The notes under the pieces: model-generated | The model's database searches: none | What the model was told of the DNA's origin: nothing | Seen by the model: only the letters and a program-made list of their open reading frames with translations | Source of the DNA: Baylisascaris procyonis | Lineage: Eukaryota; Nematoda; Chromadorea; Rhabditida; Ascarididae | DNA: 64,000 nt | Assembly (NCBI GenBank): GCA_037389465.1 | Contig: JAZARR010000197.1 | Location: 1,308,001-1,372,000, forward strand | Reading direction: 5' to 3' | Shown here: positions 1 through 14,761 of the stretch, piece after piece | Layout: the number at the start of each line of letters is the position of its first letter | Position numbering within the stretch: the stretch's first letter is position 1 | Made by a program: the position numbers and the translations under genes

Positions 1-3000
1 ATCGTTTCAATAAATTTTATATAATTGAGCGTGCCGTACCGTTCCCGATATTTGCGAATTTGATTTTCTGAAATTTTGATTTTTTTTTGAAATTTTGAAA
101 TTTTTTTTTCAAATTTTGAAAATTCTGAAAAAAAAACCATATGCATGCTCATTTTGATGTGCTAAAAATGCACCAAAAAAAAATTGAAAAATCTATAAAT
201 AAAATTTTAAACCAGCATAGTATTTCTTTTAAAAAATCTTTAGTTTTTGCTGATAAATTACTAAGAGTCTATAAAAATGTTCTAAAAGAAATATGGAAAT
301 ATCTAAATTCTATCTCAAATTAAGCAGGATATATTGCACTTAATCATCTGAATTGATAAAAAAAAATTGACATATGAAGGCGAAATTCGTTTTGCGAACT
401 CATCCATCCACACCAATGGTTTATATTCAACACAATCGCATTTTCTTAACCATAAAATATAGAGCCTAATGATGCGTATGGCTATATAAGTTTGAGATGC
501 CTAAACCGTAGAAGGCATTTCTAGCAAAAATAATTTTTTTTTGAAAATTATATGGACAAAAAATTTGCATAAGTTCATTTCTCATCAGTTATATGGGTTA
601 GAATTAGAAAATATTTTTTGCATCTTTATAAGGAGTGTAAAATTGCACTAAAGTGATTATCCTATTCAAGTAGAGACTATAAAAATAACGTATTCAAAGC
701 GCTATTAAGCAATAATTGAGACACAAAAAAAAATTCTTTCAGAGCATATGTGCATAAACGTACTTAAAGTGCTATTAAGAAGGACAGGTGAATCAACATT
801 CGATTCGATCTATACAGGTGTTATTTTAGGATCATAAAGGAACGATATTAAAGGAAATTATTAGCACAATATTGGTAAAGTTATTGAAGAGGACCAATAT
901 CGTTTTACAACATCATCGATTGCAGAACGTTTGATTGCCTTTTAGTGCTGATTTATGCACTACGCTAAAATTCCACAAATATCGCGCGTAAAACCTGTAT
1001 AGTGCATGTGATCGGTGCAATTAGCTCTTCTTTTTTTTCTTTTTTTTTCAAAGTTCCGGCAATTTAATATTCTTTTATCGATTCATTGCGTCCAAATAAA
1101 GAGCTAATCGAAATTCACTAGCGCATAATGATATCAAGTGTATAGTGAGTGAATCGATAGCTTTATATTAAAATAAAAACGAATCTGCATGTTAATACTG
1201 ATTAGTCCACACGTTTTTTTTCAAGCTTGAAAAAAATGCCACTATAGGTTATAACATTCGTCAAGAGCAAAAAACCCCCGATGGCATTGAGGAAATTTTG
1301 GGATATCCTTAAAAAAAATCAGATCGTGATGGAGATAACAGATGGTTCTATGTAGATTATTAGAGGAGTAAAAATTATTCACTAAGAGAAGCTGAGGAAA
1401 CAATTCAATGAAATTCGAAAGATTTTTCAATAAACATGCAAAGCCAATATTTCAATAATTAATAATTTTTGCTACAGAATGTGCAGCATTAATGCTAATT
1501 ACACGCATTAGCCGAATTAATATAAGAGAAATAATTGAATTATTTAAATGAACGGCATGACGAAGGTGCACAGTTGATGTTGCCTATTGCCATTTATCCT
1601 TTATTCGATTGCAAAAACTTAAAAATTGAGCTGAACGTAGAGTCCAAGTTTTTATAACCTGAAAAAAATCCACAGACAGAACCTATTCAAACTAGATCGG
1701 TTATACTCAACGCTCGCAATTACCAATTTTTGAGATCGAAAAATTCAACGAGGCGGAAATCAGTGTTGAATATCATTGCAACGCATATTTTATGAAAAAA
1801 TAAAAATTTCAAATTTATAGTTGTACTTAAAATTGATATTCGAAGTGAGAAAATTATTGCTCAACGAACGCAAAATTTTCGAAATTTCAATTCATAATTG
1901 AAGGTAAACATTGAAATCGAAAAGAAAAACAAGATTTTCTAGACGTATTGCTCAAATCGCATCTCTAGAACATCTTAAATACTTTTCCACTAAAAAAAAA
2001 TAGCGGAACAAAAAGACGATTCTCGTAAAAAAAATCACCATAAAAATATACAATTATGCAGAATTTATTAGCGAAAATTCAAATAATTTTTTGTTATATA
2101 TTAAAGTAAAATATGCTAAATGATTTTTTTTATAAGAATAGTAATTCGCTCTTACTGCGCTCATTTCAATGGGAAATAATTTGAATGAAATGAGTAAAAT
2201 TTTGAAGGGATTTTATCATATTCTCTAAAAAATTTCGAATATTCTACGAACTATAATACTATTTCTAGTCTATATAAGTATCATTTATTATCATATCACA
2301 TCAACAATAATAATTTCACATTATCATGCCAACTATCATAGTTAGCAAAATAACAATTCGTTATGAAAAAGAAAACCCATTAAAAGAAATTATAGATTTT
2401 ATGAGCTCATCTTTGCGTTAGTATTTATTCGCTTAGCATTAATATAAAAGAAATAATACTTATATTGTTCTCTATATAAATTACAACATCGTCTCATATT
2501 AATATATCTATATTTTCGAATGAAACAAAAAAGTACATAATCGGAGATCGCATGCAATATTAGATATTAGATATATTAGATTCATGGATTTGTGAAATGC
2601 TAGTTCAATGGATGCATAAATAGTTGTTTTTTTTTTAATTTATGAATATCCAGTATGGTTGCTTAGCAACAGGATTATGAAATATTGCATTCCACCGCAT
2701 GAAATACTGTTTTGTTTTCGTTTCAACTTTTTTTTACATTTGTGTACGAAGATAATATGTTCAGTGAAAAATTAGAAAATTGAGGCCAGAAAAACTTGCT
2801 AAATTTTTCTACATTTTATGTCATTTCTGTAAAAATAAGCCGAAAAGGATTTTAGAAATAAATAAAAGCAAGTGCAGAAAGTGAACCGTTGATGATACCC
2901 ATGGGAAATATTATATACATACGGGAATTTTATGATTTAGAATAGGCAAAGTAGGAATTCGGAAAAGGAAATGAAGAGCAAAACCAATTCGAATAGAGCA

Positions 3001-4363
3001 CAGAGATAAAATATATCCTTTTGGCATCATTTTTAATGGATCGCACCATTGCAGACAGCCGCAGGCGACGAATTAAGTCGACAAGCAATGGGAGATGCCT
3101 CACAAAACATTCGAGAGGATAGCTTCGACTGCTAAATTCAATGCAATTAGAGTGCGATGAGATCGGTAATTTCTCATTGCCCTATTGCTTACTTATTGAC
3201 AGTTGACAAACATTTCGATTCTATGCATTAGATCATATACTTATTACGCTAATTTAGTGCAACTTTTACAACTTTAAATAATGCTCACAAACTTATTCGG
3301 CAACTCTTATTATTTATTCAATAGGCCACATTTCCGACAGCCAGGTTGGAATTTAGCGTTAAATTGAAAGACACTATAATTTTATCTTGCATATTTGGGT
3401 GAAGTGAAAATGTTTCAATTGGTTGAGTAATAAAGATTGTTCGTTTTACTTATCGAAAATAACCTGAGAGAATATTTAAAGATATCGCTTTCATAAAAGA
3501 TAGCAATGATTTCCTTCCGACGCAAAAATGCTTACTATCAAGTTTTTGAAAAAAAAATATTTTAGACATTTTTTTTTTCAGTGAAATGTGGCCAATAATT
3601 TTGAACATTTAAGACATAAATGCAAACATAAACATTTTGCTAGGGAAGTGCAGAAATTCGATTCATTAGAATTGTAATGAGCGAAATCCGATCATATAAC
3701 TGCTTTCAAATTGCTTAACGGTGAAAACGACGTTGAAATAAATCGTCTATTTTCCTTTCTTTTCATTCGTTCGTCGAGCAACCTGCCTCGAGAAATTTTG
3801 TCGGCGTTGAAATGTATTTCGCCAATTCATGTCACAAATGATTTCAAGTTAATTATAAACGCCAATAAGCTCTTATGGAATAAATAAATGATTTACTGGA
3901 ATTTAATTCCCCTTATATTAAAAAAAGTAATATATTTTCTTCCTTTGCTCTTATCTTCTATTTCTTTTTATTCTATGAGCATTGAAGAAAGCACTTTCAA
4001 TAACAATAGAACAGTACAAGTACCGACAAAGCGTCGGTAATAAACGCAATATGAATAAATGGCCAACGAACGTTTCGTCGTACTTTAGAGGTTGCATCTG
4101 CAGGTGAATTGTTTACCGATGGATACACAATTCAAACAACACTTAAGAACGTTACGTTTGTCGACAAATAGATTCGCACACTTATCCTCGAACCAAATCC
4201 ATTTTAATATATTATATTAAACATTAATGACAATTATAAGGGAAATACAACATTTCATAGTGAATAAATATTTATCTGCCTACCAATATACTCAACAAAT
4301 AAAACTCCACTTTTACAAATTTCCTTGGGTGGAAAAGTGGAAATTTTCAACCGATATCTATTC

Positions 4364-4450
4364 GTGCATCTATGTGGATAAAGAATCAACTGGTATCGTG
4401 CATCTATGTGGATAAAGAATCAACTGATATTGTGCATCTATGTGGATAAA
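4364..4450. repeat. 34-bp tandem repeat, about 2.5 copies
   Basis: The unit beginning GTGCATCTATGTGGATAAAG recurs at 4364, 4398 and 4432, an exact period of 34 bp, with one or two substitutions between copies. The last copy is partial. It is a local minisatellite with no visible coding role. Confidence 0.9.
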
Positions 4451-5586
4451 ATAAAGACCTCTTTTCATTTCTTTCATTTAGTGCCACCTGGTGCGCTCAA
4501 GTAGAAATTCACCTTAATGGATTATGAAATGAAGAATTTTTCTCAGTCTGAACAAATCCTTGAATAGATGGTGATTCCTAGAATAAATCCTACTCCGAAA
4601 ATCTTGCAAAATAAAAGTAAAGCACAGGTAGAGGCGAAACTACAACTCTCTCATATATGTAAACGTATTAAGTGAACGTATGATACCGACTTCTTATGAG
4701 CAGTAAATTGTAAAGCAAATGTATTCAACACACACAAAAAAATGTTAAATTACTCTTAACTTTACGTCCACAAGCTTGTCTTTTTTTTTGTTGTTTCAAT
4801 TCTTGTTCGAGTGAAGTATGTTTGAGAAGTGGTATGTGGAAAATACGTTCAGCAAATATGCATTCCTCAGAACTATGCAACAAAAGTCACTTTTTTTTTA
4901 TCAAAAAATATTACACAACAATATAGAGTTTTGAAAAAAAAAACCCTTCGCCGATCCTAGCAAACTGGTATGAAACACAATTCAAATTGCACTTTTTTCT
5001 CAATCATTTGATTGTAATCGAATACGAGAAAAAAAAAGATACAAATAAAAAAAAAAAAAAAAAATCTGTGCAAATTTCATAATGGAAAAGAAAGTTTTAA
5101 AATTAAAATGAAGAAGATAGCTAATTGTTGAAATTTTTAAAAGTGGAGAATTTTATGTTGTATGAGTAATTTCGAGAAATTCAACAACAAAATATAGAAA
5201 TGTGAAAAAATTTTTTAGAAAATTTCCATTCCAATGATGCCAAGTAGACAACTTTTTTTTTTACAAATCTTTGCATTTGTTTTCAAAGCACTAGTTCTTA
5301 TGCAATGCATCTTAAATAAATGTAATTTTAAGTATAATTTTGTAAGTCAAAGATTGAGTAAGTTCAATAATTAAATGCATTTTTATTTCTTATTTACTTA
5401 ATTCTATGCTTTTCGATTTCCTTTAAATCAACTCATTCAGTGTGGCTTTTTTTAAATCCCTTTAAATCAGTAATTGGGCAATAAGGAAGATATTTGACTA
5501 AGCATATCGCCTATATTTAATTCTGGAACTTATTTTCAAGCATTACAACCTAATTTAATGCGGAATACTGTAAGTGATTTTGAAGT

Positions 5587-5649
5587 ATTTAAACCCATAA
5601 ATGCACCATTAATTAAAAACATGAGATTATTTAAGAACTATGAGTGCAA
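5587..5649 (+). repeat. 63-bp dispersed repeat, copy 1
   Basis: This 63-bp segment matches 30330-30392 in the same orientation with only three substitutions by eye. The shared core includes TGCACCATTAATTAAAAACA. The flanks do not match, so this is a dispersed element or its fragment rather than a local duplication. The family is not recognised. Confidence 0.8.
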
Positions 5650-5730
5650 AATAAAATATAAAAATGAACAAGAAGATAGTGAAAATAGATCGTATTTGTA
5701 AAAAGGATATCCTAAGAAAAGAACAAAGAC

Positions 5731-5816
5731 CTGAGAGGTGTACACGTTTCGGCCCTTATTCGTTTACGTGTGCACCTGAGTTATGCGCGGGCCATCATCA
5801 GAACGATACGCATAAC
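5731..5816. repeat. Two adjacent inverted repeats (hairpins)
   Basis: The first has arms near 5737-5747 (GGTGTACACGT) and 5766-5776 (ACGTGTGCACC), differing by one base, around an 18-base spacer. The second has perfect 8-base arms GTTATGCG at 5780-5787 and CGCATAAC at 5809-5816. The segment is richer in G and C than its surroundings. It could be the end of a small inverted-repeat element, but no target-site duplication is evident. Confidence 0.6.
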
Positions 5817-8800
5817 CCTGTTAGTTAAATGATGAAAGGTTGTAATGTTAGTGAAACAACACGATGTAAAGGGCAGCGTAATAAGGGGACAGTATATAGC
5901 AACGATAAAACGAAAATGCAAAATTCATTCAGCAAGTTAAACAAACTAACGGCTAGATGGATAAGCCGATCATGCAGCACAGTGCGCAGATGTACATCTG
6001 CCATTGCACAATTATGCGGTCCTAAATAAAGAAGACAACATAGCGCAAGCTTTTTCAAGCTAACCCAATAAGCTTTCAATTTATTGATGACTATCCCAAT
6101 TTTACGAAACTAACACCAACAAAATTGATTACGAATAGATGGAATTTTATGCTTTTCTTAGAATTTAAAATATTCTAGCTATATGACTATATAAACGTGG
6201 AGGATTTATGTTGATTAAATAGGAAAATTGAGCAGTTTTGATTTCCGGTATTAGAAACAGATGCTGAAGTACTAAACGTAAAACAATTTTACTAGTAATT
6301 TATTTATTTAATCAATTAGTCAATGCATTTTGGATTAGCACAATAAATTCACTATGTAATTTAACCTATTTATTTAGTCGAAATTCTATTTACATATATC
6401 TTTTTTAAAAAACATTCTTTATTTGCTTTCATTTAGTTCCCCCCATAAACTAAAGGGTATTTCTTTCAACTCTTGCCTACGGTTTAATTTTAATAAATTA
6501 AATGCGAAAATTGATAAAGAATATTCTAAATTCAATGAATTTTCTTTTACATTATTTATTCAAAACATTTCAAAATAACTGGTCATAATAGCGATTAAAT
6601 AAGGTGAAAGATTTATTTAACTATAAAAAATTGCATTTTTTTTTGATGAAATGAATCAAAATTTGTATTATAAATAAAAAAAAAAGAAATTACACAACCA
6701 TCTTAAAATGAAATCCCTTATGGAAATGAACTTGAAAAAAAAAATAAATCTAATTCATTCAGCACTATGTTATTTTAGCTATGCGAAAAATATCCTTTTG
6801 GATCACTTTAAAACAAAAAAATCGCCGAAACACTTTTTTTCTACGAAAATATTTTTTTAATGCCTAAATTGTTGCATCAATATTTACTTCGTAAACAATA
6901 TTCACTAATCGAATTTTCGCAAAAAAACGAATCATATTTGTTTGTTTGTTTATTTAAAATTCAAATGTTTAACTTAGAAATATTTCATTGAATCTTTTCC
7001 AGTAAACAAATTTTGTATCAAAAAAGTTTATAGATGAATATTTTGATGAGAAACTATCATTTAAAAATTGATAGACCTATTTGAATTGAATTAAATCCTA
7101 TTCTTTGAATGGTGAAAAATAGAGAGCGTTTTTTTTTAAATAAATGCCACATTTCATCAAGACTAATTAATTGTGACATTATATCAGAACTACGAGCAAG
7201 ATGTTAAGCGATGCAATCGCAATTGTCATTTAGTCTTTAAAAAAAATGTATTTTCCATTAAAATGCATATAAATCATTCTTCTCTATTAATTCGCCTTCT
7301 GGCAATTCCTACTCAAAAAAAAATTTTTTTTTGAATTCGTTGGATTAGATTGGTTGACTTTTTTTTTGCTTTTTTTTATTAATTTTTTTTTTTCAAGTAT
7401 TCAAACAGCAATAACCACTCTGAAGTGAATTTAAAGGCAGAAATCGATGATGTATGAAGCCAAAGAAGGCAACAAATATTTGCATTTGATGACTGCATTC
7501 GCGATTCTAAACACAAATTAGTCGATTGCATTAGGCAGCGACGTAATGTGCCTTATAGGCTTACAACTTAGGCCTACTCTACTGGACCATGAAGATTTTG
7601 TTATGACCATTGCCTTTGTTGTGATCATCGATATTCCACAATAAATACCACTAAGAATTATCCTATATTGGGAAAAACACAAAAAATGTGTGCGCCTTTA
7701 ATGGCCAATTTAAAGAAAAGAAAAGCTAAACTTTTTTATTTGTTTTGGAAAAAGAATAAAAGTAATGAAAAGTAATAAAAATAAGCAAATACAATCATTA
7801 GAAATCAATATTTTTTTTTTAGTACGATCATATAAGCTTTAACTACCCCTATTAATCGAAAAATTTTTACCGCAAACAGTGGAAGGTATTTTAATCTTAA
7901 TTCATTTGTATTTTATCGTTCCATTTGAAGTCTGAAGCCTTACTAGATGCTCTAAAACTTACTAGAACGCATAAGCACTTCACTTTCTGAGTGTTATACA
8001 TAAATAAGCAGTAGATAGCCTATTAGATAGAGGATTAACAATATTAGGCAGAATATAAGACATAAATAAGTCTAGATAGAAGAAGGGCGATATAGGCAAA
8101 GAAGACGCGTGGAGTATTATCGTAAAATTGTTGAGTTTCGTGAAGGTGTTGACTCAAGTTAACTTCATCGACAACACTAAATTATAGGAAGACGAGAACT
8201 TTTGTCACGATTTCATGCTTCAATATTTCAAAACAAAGCTGGAAACTTTAGGAGCTGCAAATTGTAGGCTGAACTACGAATATCTGAAGTCCTTAAAACT
8301 CTTGATGTATTTGTAACAAACAAATTTTGAGATTTTTCAGTAAATTTGAGAGTGCCAATGATATTGAATAGAATCCAGCTCTCAAAACGTTTTAAGATGT
8401 TTGGTCTTTGAATTTTATTCTATATGGAAAGTAGAGTTTGCAATAAAGCTATAAAATGATGTTTGTTGATCGTTAATGAGTTGTGCGGAAATTCGAGACG
8501 TCGATGCCGCGTTTCTATTCGTCACAAATTGCGCTAATTTTCATACTACAAATATGAGGCGTCGTTTTTGGATATACACTTATATTTAGGAGAGAAAACA
8601 TAAAAGTTTGGATTAACGCATTTTCAAGCATTCATTTCATATCTTATCACCTATTTAATCGACTGCTTCACTTAATGTGAGGAATTTAAATTATTTAACA
8701 ATTAGACTGATAACTCTTTTCATCACTACCTTATCATCTCTACATTATATATTGAAAGATGTGCTAAAAATATGTCGTAATAAAGAAATAAATAAATAGT

Positions 8801-11800
8801 ATCATATCAGTTGTAATATTTTACAAAAAAAATATGTGCGTAATCGAATAATGCCTAAAATTGTTATATACAAGAAAAGTGAGCAATATCATTATAGAAT
8901 AAACTTATAAAAATGAATAAAAACATTTAATGTTTAAAAAAAACTGTTATTATTATTGCACATTGAAAGCAACGAAAATGTTTATTCATCAATATATTTG
9001 AGAAGAAAATAAAAAAAAAAAAAAGAAAAGAAAAGCAATTGAATCTTATTGAAATGAAAGTTTTAGCATTGGTATTGAATGGTGTGAAATATATGAGCAT
9101 CAATAAAACATAGAAAAGCATCAATATTCGTCGAAAAATTTGCTCATTTTTTTTGCATTCAAAAAATCTGAAAAGAGAGAAAAAAAAACAATTGAAATAT
9201 GCGACAGATGAGTTTTTATAACTAATTGTATAAATTGCTTATAAATCATAACTATGCATTGCTAACCGATTTAACGGATCCAAGTCCTGGATATGAATCT
9301 ACGATAAAAGCTTTGCATTTCAATCAAATCGATTGTAAAATTTGATCCAATAAACGCTCTTAGAACATTGTTTAGCGTAATAATTCAAGTACAAGAATTG
9401 AAGTAAGCTGAAGGTTAAGGATACTATGATTAGTGGATTATGCGGGCTATAGGAGATAGAAGGGGAGCGAACCACTGAGTGTGTGGGGAAGCGAGGGGAA
9501 TGAAGTGGTACACCTGGCAGTTATATTGTTTATAAAAAATTATAAAGCTGTTAGAATTGCGAAGAAATGCGTTCAATTTACTTTCCATTTTATAAACTCC
9601 ATAATATCTAAAAAAAAACTTCAATATAAACCTCAATCAAAGTTTCACTGCGAAGAAAAATACATCCCTTAATACGATAATAAATTAGTATGATCGGCTA
9701 ATTTCTGAAAAAAAAAAAAATTGAAAAAACCCTCCTCTTTTGTTCACTGATGAAGAAATTGCATTATTTCTCTCCAATTTCTAAAAATCGACAATAAACA
9801 ATGAAATAAAACCCCGGGGCTCTCTTTCAAGTTAATAAAAAATCATTCCTATTTACCGATAATTAAATCGCATCACACAACTAATCAACACTGCTTAATG
9901 ATCGCAATAAATAGAGTATAAAAAATCATAAAATAAGCAACATTTCGTTATAATGCGTTATGAAATGTTTCGTATACAAGATCGATACTAAGAAGACAAC
10001 ATGCATAGAGGATTGACGTTGTGAGGAAACCAAAAGAAGCCACTAGTTGGGGCGGCTTTCTCCCTCTCTCTATTCGTTTATCCATTTCGATGCCTATGAC
10101 ATTTAAAGATTTTCATATGAGTGAATGCGCATGCTAACGTATGCTAACTGATTTCGGCATTCAGCCAAAACAACGCACCTGCACAAGACTAAATCAATCC
10201 ATGAATGCTTGGGAATCCATACATCACATACTACACACTCAAATACACAAATTACGCAAATAAGCAATCAAGAATCACCTTACTTCAAAGCCGTTCAAAG
10301 CGAATTGACATATAGACGACTGAAATTTTAAACCCCCTGATGCCATTGAAATGTTGGAAAATATTTTCTTAGCTTATTTTTTGAAAGATCGAGTTGAAAA
10401 CCCTAAAATAGGCACAAAAGAGAGAGGTAACTCAGGTAGACAACTCATTCAGGGTACCTTAAATAAATTACTAAACGTTTTTATGTCATCGCCTTCACGC
10501 ATCATCGATAAAGAACGCATTGTTTTCATTGATTAAAATACTAAACGAAACGTTTTTCATCATCCCACCTGATGTTTTTCGCTCATTTTAAATGTTCTCT
10601 TGAAGATTTTCTTCTTATAGCTAAAAAAATCATATAATCCATAAATGCTAAATAAATCAAAAATGATTAGGTAGATAAATGAGATTGGATCAATCCTGCT
10701 CAACTTATTCACAGATTCTTAAAAAATGTTGCAATTTTTGTGAAGAATCGACCGATAAAAAATTTTTTTAAATTACAAACGTTATTCGATTCTAATAAAT
10801 AATAATTAAATTTTTTTAGACTTATAGGATGAAGTGAATTTAATGAATAGTAAAGCGAATTGCAATAAAGAATCCAAAAGGAAGTCTATTGATTGAAAGT
10901 TCGAAATTTAGAAAATTCAATCAAGTCGCACGCGTGGAATTTTGTGTCCATGAGGCAAGTTTCCCCAGTATTTTCCTTTTTTTTGAAACGAATTGCTATC
11001 ATTTAAAACTGCAAACAGTAGAATACGAAGCGATTCGGTTGCTTTACATTTACAAGAGTATTAAATCTGAATTTTATATGTATTAATTAAATGAGTAAAA
11101 CAATTATTGATATCTATAGAAGTATAGCTGTTGTTTCATTAAGGCTCACGAATTATATCGAATTTTTCCACTATGAAATACAGTCAAATATCATGGATCT
11201 CCCTATAGCATCGTTTAATTTCTTCCATTTTTGGAGGCATTAATCAATAAATTAAAGTCAGTCCATTAAGTTCTTAATTAAAATACTAAAAAAATCGATT
11301 AGTATTTATTAGAGTTTTTTCGAAAATAAATTTCCCAATTTTTGTTCAAATATACACTGCTATAAAATATATAAATATAAAAAGTTTGAAAACAAAACAT
11401 GCTTATCGCCGTATGAGATCACGTTAGTGAAATAGTGCTGTCATTTGTTTCTTCGGACATCATTTAGTCTCATGGGATGAAACATCGCTTTTGTGAATCC
11501 CTTTTTACGACGAATTGTTAACTATTAGGTGTCATTCTAACTTTGCGCTTCCTATTTTCTTACATAGTTTGTAATTAGTAAGTAGATAAAAATTTCTGGA
11601 AAATGAAAAAGTTCCAGTCGTGATTGATGAAATCAGTAAATATCCGCAGATAATAAGTGAACTAAGGCGATCATTCCGATTACAGACTTCAATACTGCTC
11701 GAAGATTAGCAGAAGACGTATGAAAGACGTTTAAAAAGACCAGTACGTAATCTTAAATTCAGTGCAGCATTTGATACATTATGAGATTCTCGAATGCGCG

Positions 11801-14685
11801 CAAATACCTACTGATTTTTTACCCTTTTTTGCTCTCTACCTGCACTAAAATTGCGCAATAAACAATCTTTTACCGCGGAAAGCGATCGAAAAACGTTTTC
11901 AAAACACTTTGACTACTTCTACGAAAACAGTTGAGAAGATAAGAAAAACGAAAAAAAAAGCCAAAACGGATGTCGAACAATCATAATGTATGTACCAAAA
12001 TTTTGGCAATTTTGAAATTGCTTTTCAGGATTTCCGAAACAAAAAGATTGACCAAATACTGGACAATTGCAATAAATGTCCAATTGAAGGTGATGATTTT
12101 CTTGTGAGAAGCAAAAAATGCAAATATTTTCTAAAAAAAAACGCTTCTTTGAAGAATATGAAAATTCTTGCGCTTTTTTTTTATAAAATTGGAAAAAAAA
12201 AGTTAAAAAGAAGCACGGGAAAAAACGGCTTTAAACATTTGAGTATCGTATGAAAAAAAAAACGAGAGAAAACGAATATTAATTAGCCTAATTTATGTGA
12301 AACGATCGAAAACGTTTCAAAGGAAAATGAATGAATGTTAGCAACTTATTTGATTTACGATTTAAAAAAAAAGAGATTTTAAAGTGCATTGTGCAATGAT
12401 AATTGGCATGAATTTCTGCGCCTTTAATTTTACATTTTCTTAGAAAAAAATTTTTAGTTTTTTTTCCACTTGATGGCAACCTCATTTTATATGCATATAT
12501 TTAGCGAAAAAATAATCAGACTATAGTTACACCAATTATACGACTATGCTGATTAGGCGCATTTGAATTATAGATATCTTTTCGAAGACGAAAAGAGGTG
12601 AGGAAAAGAAGGAGAGGCAAAGATAGCTAGCTACTTGTTCGAGTCAAAGAAGAACCTCAGAAGCGATTAAATATAGGCAAAAATTTGCATTGAATTATTC
12701 AAGAGCAATTATTCGCAAGTAATCTCTTCTTTCACTACTTTTATTTGTATTTCGTGCATTTCTTAATTCTAGCTTCAAAGAGTTCATTTTATCCGTTTAT
12801 TTACTTTCATTGAATGAATGGTGATTCGTCTAGAAAAATCTCAAAAAATTTTTAAAAAGATGATTTTTGTGCGAAATTTTTCAGTTTTTTTTTCAGTTTT
12901 TTTTTTGAAATTTCAAAGAAGTCGGCAAGCGAATCGCTAATGGAACCATAGTATAATAAAGGGAAGTTTAGTAAATTACAACACTGAAAGATATTTATTT
13001 TAGTTCATAGTCTTTTTCTGACAATATGATGGAAATATTTGCAGAATTATTTAAAAAATATTGCTATTTTCTTTTATCATAGTTTTCTTCCTTTTTGATA
13101 CTATTTAATCTTTTGGAATCCAAATGTTAAAAATCATTATCTCAAGGAATATCCGATATTTTTCACTTTCAAAGATTGGATTGATATCAATTAATTGATA
13201 AAACAAAGAATGAGCAAGAGATGTTTATAGTACTAATAAAAAACCTTCTAGCATAAAGCGTTGATTGAATCATTTTTCGGCTGATACTATACTTTAATTG
13301 AATGAGTAAAAAAGTGAAAAATTCTGAAATTAAATTGAATTTTATGAAATTAAATGGTAGACTGATATATTACAAATATTCTAAAAGTAAAAATTCACAT
13401 TGTATTGCAATATTGCAATTCGATGCATTTTTGAGGGAATATTCAGAAACCGAATCGCTGGGTGTCAATTGTACGCAAAGAAGTGCGAAAAAAATCCGGA
13501 TTTTTGATTGCGCTAAAAATTTGAATCCAATTATGCCCACAACTATAAACTAGAACTCATATATGTACGAAGTTATATACAAATAAAGAGCATAGACTAA
13601 ATGCTCTCATGCAAAACCATACAAGCCATTCAACATTCCTATCGGATAATATATATTTGATAATAATGTAGTTTGATTGTAAAGACTGAATGCCAATTAT
13701 TCCAGTGATATGATCTAAGGATGAAACTGGTATATAAGTAAGAGATTGGTCATTGTGGCCGTGAATAGGAAAGACCGCCAGCGGTATTTATCTGCTGAGG
13801 GTTCGATTGATAAATTTGAATAATTACAGAGGTGGAAAGAAACCAAAAAAGCTTTCTAAATATCTATACGGATGTGAAATGAAATGAAACCTACAATTGT
13901 GTTTACATCAAGCATTTGATTATTTGATTATAAGATAGAAGCAAGCACATTTGGCGTACACTAATATCTATCAAAGAAATCGAAATATAGAAAAGTAAAG
14001 ATAGACAAATAAGGCATAAATCGAATTTTTTAAGGAAAAAAGAAATAAAATATACTTACTATTAAATAAATAAAATCAACACCTGCAATAGATGCAATGG
14101 AAAATTAATAAATTAAAGTGGATGACCTGATGAAGGAATATTTGGAAGGAACTAACAGGAAAGCGAAAGAATAGATGAGAAAAAACCAAAAAAAAAGAGA
14201 ATTAAATTGTGAAAATAAAGGAGAAGCACGTGAACTACGAGCTTTTCAAAAGTGTTAACAACAGGTTTCACGGTTTCATTGCACAATAAATCGTTTCTCT
14301 TTCACCTCGCACATAACAATGCCGTAACTAATGGAAATGCGCTATTGTGACATAAATGTATAAATGGATCGGCGCGTGGAACATATGTTTACGCATTCAC
14401 TATTACAAAATGACGACTTCAGTGTACAGTATTACTACGAACAAAAGCCCCTGTGCTAGTAATTTTCGGAAAATTTTTACTGAGTTCTTTTTGGAGCAAG
14501 GTTTTAAAAAAAGTAGAAATAAGACAACGAAGATATTTCAACTAGTAGAGCGTAGTGTATCATACTTTCGATGGCATTCGGCGATGTATATTTGATACGT
14601 GCATTACATAGTTTTTTATTACGGTCGTGGAATTAAATTTGCAATTCACAATTTATTAACGATGCTCTAAATGAATTACCTTTAG

Positions 14686-14761
14686 CGCCTATCACAGTTA
14701 CCTGTGACGCCCACCACTCTTACCTGTACCGTCTATCACAGTTACCTGTAGCGTCTATCAC
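14686..14761. repeat. 22-bp tandem repeat
   Basis: Units start at 14686, 14708, 14730 and 14752, an exact 22-bp period. Two of the units carry CTATCACAGTTACCTGTA-like sequence and the second unit is more diverged. The fourth is partial. Confidence 0.85.

Noticed and set aside
5829..6029. 66-codon frame on plus and its antisense 84-codon frame
   Set aside because: No motif, no splice partners, overlapping frames on both strands next to inverted repeats; probably repeat-derived.
11990..12253. 87-codon Lys/Asn/Phe-rich frame on plus
   Set aside because: Low-complexity composition expected from AT-rich DNA, with no recognised domain or neighbouring exon.
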